This document shows positions 8,873-15,088 of a stretch of 64,000 nucleotides of DNA, in pieces. The notes under the pieces were generated by a model. That model saw only the letters and a list, made by a program, of their open reading frames with translations. It searched no databases and had not been told where the DNA came from. Both the position numbers and the translations under genes were made by a program. Source of the DNA: Krasilnikovia cinnamomea (GTDB lineage Bacteria > Actinomycetota > Actinomycetes > Mycobacteriales > Micromonosporaceae); contig NZ_SHKY01000001.1 in assembly GCF_004217545.1 (NCBI RefSeq), positions 2,046,001 through 2,110,000 on the forward strand. The letters run 5' to 3'. The number at the start of each line of letters is the position of its first letter. Position 1 is the first letter of the stretch.

Positions 8873-9634
8873 ATGGCCAGGTCGCCGCAAACAGCAGAAG
8901 AACCGCCCGTTTCCCCCAATGGCCCCATTCTGCCGGGCATGAAACCACCCTCCGGCCCGCCACCGATCCTGGGAGGCGGAACAAACAACTCCGCGGGGCC
9001 GACGATCCTGACTCCGGAAACGGCCGCCGCCCCGCCGCCGAACATGTACGCGGCCCCGCCGTCGCCTGTTCCCCCCGGCGCAACGCCGCCGCAGTCGGCG
9101 ACTCCGGGAAGTGCAGCACCTCAGCCGATGTATGCCGCGCGGCCGACGGTGACCGCCGCGCCGATCAGCCGGGACCGGATCGACGAATGCCTCGACAGCT
9201 CGAAGTACTGGGCGATCCGCCTACCCCGGTACGCGAACGAGATGCAGCGAAAGTCCGACACCTACGCGCTCGCGGCGGCGTTCCTCAGCATGGTCACGGG
9301 CCTCACCATCTGGGGATTCCTGGCCGAGTCGAATTCGCGGTGGGCACAGACCGCGGCCTCCGCCGCCGCCTTCGCGGCCGCGGCCTGCGCGATCATCCCG
9401 AGGGTCAAGAACTACTCCGAAGCAGCCGGCAAAGCGCGGCAACTGGCGACCCAGTACGGCACGATCAAAGGCCGTTTGACGGACGCCCAGGTGTGGAGTT
9501 CCTCGAACATCGCCGAGGACACGGCGCTCCGGCAGGTCGTGGAGGATTTCGAGGCGATCAAGAGCGGCAAGGACTCGCTCGTCCCGTACCCGAAGCGATA
9601 CATCGAGGAGCGACACCCGGAAGCCAAGGAATGA
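8873..9634 (+). CDS. SLATT-like two-TM membrane protein
   Basis: This 253-residue protein has an unusual layout. Residues 1-98 are a Pro/Ala-rich disordered leader. Residues 99-130 form a helix (RIDECLDSSKYWAIRLPRY). Transmembrane helices lie at about 131-150 and 158-175, followed immediately by a long amphipathic helix (VKNYSEAAGKARQLATQYG) and a charged tail. A helix, a 2TM hairpin and a long cytosolic helix are the pattern of SLATT domains, known as predicted pore-forming effectors linked to nucleotide-signalling defence systems. No synthase or SLOG gene is adjacent. The ribosome-binding site is GAAGGGAG. The gene stands alone between opposite-strand genes. The SLATT assignment is inference from architecture. 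Confidence 0.6.
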   Translation: MARSPQTAEEPPVSPNGPILPGMKPPSGPPPILGGGTNNSAGPTILTPETAAAPPPNMYAAPPSPVPPGATPPQSATPGSAAPQPMYAARPTVTAAPISRDRIDECLDSSKYWAIRLPRYANEMQRKSDTYALAAAFLSMVTGLTIWGFLAESNSRWAQTAASAAAFAAAACAIIPRVKNYSEAAGKARQLATQYGTIKGRLTDAQVWSSSNIAEDTALRQVVEDFEAIKSGKDSLVPYPKRYIEERHPEAKE

Positions 9635-9730
9635 CAGGGCCCGCACCGCTGCACCGCCATGATGGCCGACAGCGCCACCACATCGCGGCCTTCGAGGGTG
9701 ACGCTGGCCCAGATCAGACCGACGGCCGAG

Positions 9731-10351
9731 TCAGGACCCGTAGCCGAGGGCCGGCGCACCGGGCGGCCGGCAAAAGGTGACGGCCACCTCAGCAGCCGGG
9801 GAACCGGGCGCCGCCCGTGCCGCAAACTCCCGGGTGAGCGCGTCAAGGCGGGCGGCGAACTCGGCGAACGTGGCGTCGTCGAGCGGAACCCGGCGGACGT
9901 CGACCCGGGGCGGGAACGGGTCCGGCCTGCGCGGGTTCGACCTTCGCGGGTCCGGAATCGCGGACCCGGCGCCTGCGACCTCCGGCTCCGGCACGAGGTT
10001 CCCGCCACGCTCCGAAGCCGGGGACATCGATCCGGTGGGGGCATCTGCGGGAAGGTCCGTGGTCCACACCGGGGCCGGGAAGCGGCCCGTGCCGGTCCAG
10101 GTCAGTCCGGGCAACGGCGCCGGGGCCGCCAGCGGAGGCGGGACCGCCGCCGCCGTGCTCACGTACACCGGTGTCGGCACGCCGCGCACCGTGCGGGAGG
10201 CGCCGACCCATACCAGCCCGGCCTGCTCGAGCAGCTTGAGCTGATAGCTGACGACGCCACCGGGCAGGTCGAGCCTGGTGGCAAGGCCGGCCACGGTGGC
10301 GGGTCCGCTGCTCAGCAGCTCGAGAATTCGGTCGCGTACGTCGCCCGTCAT
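9731..10351 (-). CDS. Winged-helix (ArsR-like) DNA-binding protein
   Basis: This 206-residue protein begins with a winged-helix domain in residues 1-60: GDVRDRILELLSSGP, then VSYQLKLLEQAGLVWVG as the recognition region. A long Pro/Ala-rich linker follows, then a C-terminal helical segment containing FAEFAARLDALTREF that resembles the tail seen in actinobacterial HTH proteins of unknown target. ATG 10351 has GAGG eight nt upstream; an ATG at 10387 is possible but has no ribosome-binding site. It is not obviously in an operon with the TPR gene to its right, whose 3' end is 87 bp away on the same strand. Confidence 0.65.
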   Translation of the reverse strand: MTGDVRDRILELLSSGPATVAGLATRLDLPGGVVSYQLKLLEQAGLVWVGASRTVRGVPTPVYVSTAAAVPPPLAAPAPLPGLTWTGTGRFPAPVWTTDLPADAPTGSMSPASERGGNLVPEPEVAGAGSAIPDPRRSNPRRPDPFPPRVDVRRVPLDDATFAEFAARLDALTREFAARAAPGSPAAEVAVTFCRPPGAPALGYGS

Positions 10352-10438
10352 CCCGACATCCTCGGTGGTCACCGGTACGCAGTTCAAACCATCCGGGCAG
10401 GTCAGGGTCGATCCGTGACCATCCTGGTCCGACCTGCC

Positions 10439-11533
10439 CTAACGGCTCGCTGATGGCCCGAGCGCGTCAACGGCTCCGCTTGCTCGCCAATCGCGGTTGG
10501 TTCGGAAGATCGTGCGCAGGATCCGGCGCACGGGTTTCCGCTGCCGGGGTGACAGGCTGTCCCGGGCGGCGATGAAGGCCTTCTGCGCGGCGAGCGCCTC
10601 GGCATGCTCACCCCGGACGGCGTACAACTCCGCCTTGTCCTGATAGACGCGGACCAGAAGTTGCCGCAGACCGAGCTCGGTGCATTGCTGGTGGGCGGCC
10701 TGAAGGCTCGCCAGCGCCCGGCCGGTCGCGCCGAGCCCACGCTGGGCCCGGGCCAGGGTCAGCAGGTACTCGGCCAGTTCCTCGGCATCGTTGGGTCCTG
10801 CGCCCTTGTAGCGGGCGATGCACACCTGCAACGTCTGCTCGGCCTCGGCGTACTCGCCGTTGGCGATCTGGATCGCCCCGATCGTCTCCAGCGCATCCGC
10901 GTCGAAGTAGTAGCCGCGCGCCACGGCGTGCTCCTGCATCCGCCGCGCGACCTCCCCGGCCTGCGGGAAGTTCCCGGTCTCGTATTCGGCGTAGGCCCAG
11001 TTGTTCAGCACCACCGTGAGCCGCTCCCACTCTCGGAGCTCCCGGGCCAGGTCCTCGGCCTCGTGGTAACGCGGACGCGCCGCGTCCATGTCACCGTTCT
11101 CGGCCAGCGCGTCGGCCAGCCTGACCCGGTGCCAGATCCGCATGTGCGCCGTGGCCGACTCATCGAGCAACTCGACCGAGCTCCGCGTGTATCCCAGGAA
11201 TTTCGCCGCGTTGCCGGACAGCCTTTCGATGTTCGCCCGTACCAGGTGGGCGCGCGCCTGCAGCCGGCGGTCGTCGTGCTTACGCGCCCACGTCTGGATG
11301 CCCTTGATCTGCCGGGCGGCTTCCTGGAGGTCACCGGTGCGCCGGAGCATGTCGATCCAGCACAGGCGGGCCCGCATGAGCAGGGCCTCGTCGCCGAGGG
11401 CCTCAGCCCGCCGTTCGAGCTGCACCGCGGCGGCGTACCCGGCGGCGGCGTCGACGATGACCCGATCCTCGAGCGCCAGCAGGGCAGCCGACAGTTCGTC
11501 GGCGCCGGCCCCGCTGCTGTCCACCCCCAGCTT
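10439..11533 (-). CDS. TPR-repeat protein, GGDEF-less paralogue A
   Basis: This protein of about 364 residues is built of helical TPR-like repeats (DEALLMRARLCWIDMLRRTGD, split across repeats; NNWAYAEYETGNFPQA; LTLARAQRGLGATGRA). It is a close tandem copy of the gene at 11678 and resembles the N-terminal sensor half of the TPR-GGEEF protein at 35554, but it stops after the last repeat and has a basic tail instead of a cyclase. The exact start is unclear: the frame opens at 11629, and GTG codons near 11540 and 11525 are possible; the coordinate given corresponds to the point where similarity to its twin is strong. Role unknown, probably protein-protein interaction. Confidence 0.6.
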   Translation of the reverse strand, partial: KLGVDSSGAGADELSAALLALEDRVIVDAAAGYAAAVQLERRAEALGDEALLMRARLCWIDMLRRTGDLQEAARQIKGIQTWARKHDDRRLQARAHLVRANIERLSGNAAKFLGYTRSSVELLDESATAHMRIWHRVRLADALAENGDMDAARPRYHEAEDLARELREWERLTVVLNNWAYAEYETGNFPQAGEVARRMQEHAVARGYYFDADALETIGAIQIANGEYAEAEQTLQVCIARYKGAGPNDAEELAEYLLTLARAQRGLGATGRALASLQAAHQQCTELGLRQLLVRVYQDKAELYAVRGEHAEALAAQKAFIAARDSLSPRQRKPVRRILRTIFRTNRDWRASGAVDALGPSASR

Positions 11534-11560
11534 GTTCACCACAGAGTGATCGGCCGCCAG

Positions 11561-11625
11561 CCCACGATGATGAGAATCTGTCGGGCAAGGGAGCGCACCT
11601 ACCCGGCAGGCTCCCACGATGATGA
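11561..11625. repeat. 13-bp direct repeat upstream of paralogue A
   Basis: CCCACGATGATGA occurs at 11561-11573 and 11613-11625, 52 bp apart (about five helical turns), in the spacer between the two TPR genes. This could be a binding site or a duplication trace. Confidence 0.4.
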
Positions 11626-11677
11626 TCATCCGGCGTTCAACCGCGTGGTCGATCGGGCAAGACGGTAGCGCGCCCGC

Positions 11678-12757
11678 TCACTCAGCGGCCCGGTTCGCGC
11701 GCAGAGCTCGGCGGGTCCGGAATATCGCGTGCGGGGTAAAGCGCATGTGTCTTCGCCGCGGGCGGGACAGGCTGTCCCGGGCGGCGACGAAGGCCTTGTT
11801 CGCGTCGAGCGCCAGGGCTTGCTCACCCCGGACGGCGTGCAGCTCCGCCTTCTCCTGGTACACCCGGACCAGGATTTCCCGCAGGTCACGCTCGACGCAC
11901 TGCTGATGGGCGGCGTCCACGCTCACCAGCGCCCGGGCGGTCGCGCCCAGGCCACGCTGAGCCCGGGCCAGGGTCAGCAGGTACTCGGCCAGTTCGTCGG
12001 CATCGTTGACGCCGGCGCTCTTGTAGCGGGCGATGCACACCTGCATCGTCTGCTCGGCCTCGGCGTACTCGCCGTTGGCGATCTGGATGGCTCCGATGGT
12101 GTCCAGCGCGCCCGCGTCGAGGTGGTAGCCGCGCGCCACGGCGTGGTCCTGCATCCGCCGCGCCACCTCAGCGGCCAGCGGAAAGTCACCTGACCTGTAC
12201 TCACCGTAGGCCCAGTTGTTCAGCACCACGGTGAGCCGTTCCCACTCGTGAAGCTCCCGGGCCAGTTCCTCGGCCTGGCGGTAGTACGGCCGCGCCGCGT
12301 CCATGCCGCCGTTCTCGGCCAGGGCACTGGCCAGCCTCAGCCGGTGCCAGATCCGCATGTGCGGGGTGGCCGTCTCATCGAGCAGCTCGACAGAGCTCTG
12401 CGCGTGCCTCAGGGTCCTGGCCCGGTTGCCGGACAGCCACTCGATGTTCGCCCACACCAGGTGGATACGCGCCTGCAGCCGGCGGTCGCCGCGCTTACGG
12501 GCCCACGCGTGGATGCCCTTGATCTGCCGGGCGGCTTCCCGGAAGTCACCCGTACGCCGCAGCATGTCGATCCAGCACAGGCGGGCCCGCATGAGCAGGG
12601 CCTCGTCGCCCTGAGCGTCGGCCCGGCGTTCGAGTTCTACCGCGGCCGAGTAGCCCGCGGCAGCGTCGACGATGACCCGGTCCTCCAAGGCGAGCAGGGC
12701 AGCCGAGAGTTCCTCGGCACCAGCCGCACCATGGTTCACCCCCTGCCGGTTCACCGC
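11678..12757 (-). CDS. TPR-repeat protein, GGDEF-less paralogue B
   Basis: This second copy of the TPR protein is near-identical over long blocks (ELSAALLALEDRVIVDAAAG, DEALLMRARLCWIDMLRRTG, EWERLTVVLNNWAY). It is about 360 residues from the conserved region; the frame itself opens at 12877, and the first 40 residues before LAADE look unlike protein, so the start is uncertain. The C terminus is an Arg-rich tail (RPRRRHMRFTP) where the related protein at 35554 continues into its GGEEF domain. It lies upstream of copy A on the same strand with a 48-bp or longer spacer, so the two are probably co-transcribed. Confidence 0.6.
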   Translation of the reverse strand, partial: AVNRQGVNHGAAGAEELSAALLALEDRVIVDAAAGYSAAVELERRADAQGDEALLMRARLCWIDMLRRTGDFREAARQIKGIHAWARKRGDRRLQARIHLVWANIEWLSGNRARTLRHAQSSVELLDETATPHMRIWHRLRLASALAENGGMDAARPYYRQAEELARELHEWERLTVVLNNWAYGEYRSGDFPLAAEVARRMQDHAVARGYHLDAGALDTIGAIQIANGEYAEAEQTMQVCIARYKSAGVNDADELAEYLLTLARAQRGLGATARALVSVDAAHQQCVERDLREILVRVYQEKAELHAVRGEQALALDANKAFVAARDSLSRPRRRHMRFTPHAIFRTRRALRANRAAE

Positions 12758-12877
12758 AGTTTCATCGGCCGCGAGCCGGGGAGGATGAGGATCTGTCTCG
12801 CGGCGGCGCGGATCGCGGCTGGTTCCTGATCGTCGACCGTCGCCGGGGACTGTCAGCGCCGCTTTTCGCCCCGCCAT

Positions 12878-13321
12878 GGCCGGTACCCGGGGATGCCGGC
12901 CTCCCCGGTCTCCACCCGGCTCGTCAGCTACGACCGCAAGTAGGTTCCCTCACGAAGGCCGATTTGTGTGCCACACGGTTCGAGACGGCCCCGCATCACC
13001 GGCCGCCAGGAGTTCCGGACTCCTCCCATGGCGGCTTCCAACGTGATCCGACAGATAGGTGGTGCGGCCCTCGATCAGCCGCGGCCCGAACCGTCTCCAC
13101 AGGCAGCGGCGACACCAACATCAATGGTTCAAATCGCCATGCCCGTACCCAGATCTTGATCCACCGCCCAATAGTCGAGAGGGCCGAGCTCTCAACTGGG
13201 CTGTCGTCGTCCGCGTCCTCATCGCCGGGGTGCTCGACGTCGGGGTCCTCGTCTCGTTCGGCGCTCTCGTCAGCCTCTGGCGGCTTAAGGTGCCCTGATC
13301 CGTTCCCAACGGGCATGGAAA
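12878..13321. other. Region without a confident gene
   Basis: No frame here has convincing protein character. One plus-strand frame ending at TGA 13298 finishes with a hydrophobic stretch (NWAVVVRVLIAGVLDVGVLV), which could be a tiny membrane protein, but no ribosome-binding site or clear start supports it. Confidence 0.35.
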
Positions 13322-13352
13322 CGGCCCCTCAGAAGATCTCTGAGGGGCCGTT
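13322..13352. terminator. Perfect hairpin next to the partial tRNA copy
   Basis: CGGCCCCTCAGA and its complement TCTGAGGGGCCG are joined through a central AGATCT-type loop, flanked by AAA and TTT, so the hairpin can work in both directions. A related hairpin sits at the intact tRNA (14850). Confidence 0.75.
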
Positions 13353-13357
13353 TCCCG

Positions 13358-13403
13358 TGGTAGCGGGGACAGGATTTGACCCTGCGACCTCTGGGTTATG
13401 AGC
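13358..13403. repeat. att-like partial copy of tRNA-fMet 3' half
   Basis: These 46 bp match 14884-14929 at 45 positions (one mismatch, C at 13380 versus A at 14906, in the T-loop). They cover the anticodon loop to the CCA end of the initiator tRNA gene. This is the pattern left by site-specific integration into a tRNA 3' end. Confidence 0.85.
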
Positions 13404-13730
13404 GGATCTTTAGCCGTCTCGACCGTCGCGAGGATTCCGACCTTCTCCCACCTGACCAGCGTCATCGTTCGCGAGCGTCTCACGCCGGCCCGCCGGTGCC
13501 ACCCCGTACCAGGACGCCCCGGTTACAGGTCTGGTTACACCGCCGATGACTTACGCGCCGTTCTGCGAACGCTCAACATGACATGCGTACCCGCAGTCCC
13601 GGAATGCCGACCGGAGCAAGCGTTGTGTTGGGCACCGCCCGGGCCCAGCTCCACGCCGCCTTGACCGACCTGCGCGCCCTGCTCTCCCACGCGGTTCAAC
13701 TCGCCCGGTCGCGTGAAGGGGTCACGGTGC
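13404..13730. other. Element interior without a confident gene
   Basis: Open frames exist but show no recognisable domain or ribosome-binding site. This is probably decayed element DNA. Confidence 0.4.
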
Positions 13731-14150
13731 TCAGCCGAGAGCGGGCCTCGCCGGGTCGGGCGGCTGGGCATCGGTGGCGATCCGCACCAGGTAGCCGACG
13801 AACCGCAGCTCGTCGCGGTCTTTCGTCCAGCCGTCCGCCTTGGACAGCGGTGTGAGGACCCCAGACCCCGGGACCGGGACCAGCTCACGGGGGGCGCCCG
13901 ACGGCGCGTACCGGCAATGCACTGCCGTGATCGACCGCACCGTCCCCACGGTTTCCGGGGTGCCCTCCGGGACGTCCTCGTGGTGGTCCTCAGCAGCGTC
14001 CATCGACGCAGCGCCCTGGTCGCCGAGCAGCACCGACAGCCATTCCCAGTCCGGCTCCCAACGCAGCGTCCACGACACATCCGACCCGACAGAGAACGGC
14101 TCCCCGCAGCACTGCATCTGCCACCCGTCCACCCAAACGTTCAACTCCAC
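13731..14150 (-). CDS. DUF6578-like hypothetical protein
   Basis: This protein of about 139 residues begins with VWVDGWQMQCCGEPF and contains the acidic HHEDVPEGTPETVG and a C-terminal DGWTKDRDELRFVGYLV. That set recalls the small actinobacterial family I know as DUF6578, which has no assigned function; the family name is from memory. GTG 14150 is the likeliest start (an in-frame ATG exists at 14207). It lies inside the tRNA-bounded element, pointing away from the integrase, and may be cargo or a host gene trapped between repeats. The frame is intact and codon usage resembles the surroundings. Confidence 0.6.
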   Translation of the reverse strand: MELNVWVDGWQMQCCGEPFSVGSDVSWTLRWEPDWEWLSVLLGDQGAASMDAAEDHHEDVPEGTPETVGTVRSITAVHCRYAPSGAPRELVPVPGSGVLTPLSKADGWTKDRDELRFVGYLVRIATDAQPPDPARPALG

Positions 14151-14321
14151 CCCCGCAGTCTGCTGCCTTGATCCACCCCGCGCCACGCCAATACCCGGGA
14201 GCCCCACGCCGCTCTCGGGTGCCGCTGACCGAGATCCCGACCCGCGTTAACCTGCAAAGGAGAACTGTCGTGTCCGCTGCCGGGTACGACCTGGCTGCCG
14301 AGCCGGCGCGGACGCCTCCCG

Positions 14322-14789
14322 GTGGCAACTACACCGGGATTGGCACCCAAGACGGTCAAGAACGTGCACCGGATGCTGCACCGGGCACTGAGCGACGCGG
14401 TGGCGTGGGGATACCTGGCGTCCAATCCAGCGGTACACGCCAGCCTGCCGCGCGAACGACGCACCAGCGCCCGGCAACGCGGCAAGACCTGGACCGCTGA
14501 GGAACTGAACGCCTGGCTCAGGGTGGACCGGGCCGACGTTCCCCTGATCCGGCTGCACGACGTGCGACATACCTACGCCACGCTTCTCGCTCGACGCGGG
14601 GGTCGAGCCGAAGGTGGTCGCCGACCGGATCGGGCACGCCAACATGGCGTACGCACTGATGTCTACACCCACCGCTCCACCGGCCGCGATCAGCCCGCCG
14701 CCGACAAGGTGGCCGGGGTGATCTTCGGGGATGCGTGGCAACTGCCCGCGGAGCCCGACGAGGACGAGAAGAACAACACCGGGACGTAA
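14322..14789 (+). pseudogene. int: Tyrosine recombinase/integrase, decayed
   Basis: Recognisable parts are a core-binding segment (LAPKTVKNVHRMLHRALSDA, then VAWGYLASNPAV), a start of the catalytic domain (WTAEELNAWL), the box II motif LHDVRHTYATL with His and Arg, and the end with the tyrosine region VYTHRS. About 100 residues, including the first catalytic Arg, are missing between WTAEELNAWL and DVPLIRLHDVRH. An extra base near 14585 shifts the frame, so the segment LDAGVEPKVVADRIGHANM is read in the +1 frame, and a second shift near 14660 restores it. No complete N-terminal arm-binding domain is seen. The enzyme cannot be active. Confidence 0.85.
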
Positions 14790-14846
14790 CCGGCACACGG
14801 TTACCGAGGCCCGATGGTTACCGATCGGGTTACATCCCCATGCGAA

Positions 14847-14881
14847 AGGCCCCCGGAGAAGATCTCTCCGGGAGCCTTTTC
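14847..14881. terminator. Terminator downstream of tRNA-fMet
   Basis: AAAGGCCCCCGGAGA pairs with TCTCCGGGAGCCTTTT (one mismatch). On the minus strand it follows the tRNA CCA end within a few bases. Confidence 0.8.
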
Positions 14882-14883
14882 CC

Positions 14884-14960
14884 TGGTAGCGGGGACAGGA
14901 TTTGAACCTGCGACCTCTGGGTTATGAGCCCAGCGAGCTACCGAGCTGCTCCACCCCGCG
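14884..14960 (-). tRNA. Initiator tRNA-fMet (CAT)
   Basis: The 77-nt gene includes an encoded CCA. Anticodon CAT sits in the loop CTCATAA. The anticodon stem ends in three consecutive G:C pairs (GGG/CCC) and position 1 (C) cannot pair with position 72 (U); both are hallmarks of initiator tRNAs. The T-arm carries GGTTCAAATCC. Its 3' half is copied at 13358, so it served as an integration site. A terminator lies immediately downstream. Confidence 0.95.
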
Positions 14961-15041
14961 TCGGCTCGTTAACACTAGCGCACCCCCGCAGCCGCCCGCA
15001 AAACCACCCCCCGAGACGCCCGCCACACCCCCCTCACGACG

Positions 15042-15071
15042 AAGGCCCCGCCGCGCAAGCGACGGGGCCTT
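15042..15071. terminator. Terminator after the UPF0182 gene
   Basis: AAGGCCCCG/CGGGGCCTT is a perfect 9-bp stem 18 bp beyond the UPF0182 stop and can act in both directions. Confidence 0.75.
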
Positions 15072-15088
15072 CACCACAAACGAGCAGC

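Larger units (their letters stand above)
13358..14929. mobile_element. Degenerate integrative element at tRNA-fMet
   Basis: The segment is bounded by the 46-bp tRNA-derived repeats and holds a broken tyrosine integrase next to the intact tRNA, plus one DUF6578-like gene. It is only about 1.5 kb, so any replication, transfer or cargo genes have been lost. The arrangement (integrase adjacent to the tRNA-side att) is the one used by actinobacterial integrative elements. Confidence 0.75.

Noticed and set aside
12964-13401. 145-residue plus-strand ORF
   Set aside because: No domain or ribosome-binding site, and it runs through the tRNA-derived repeat.
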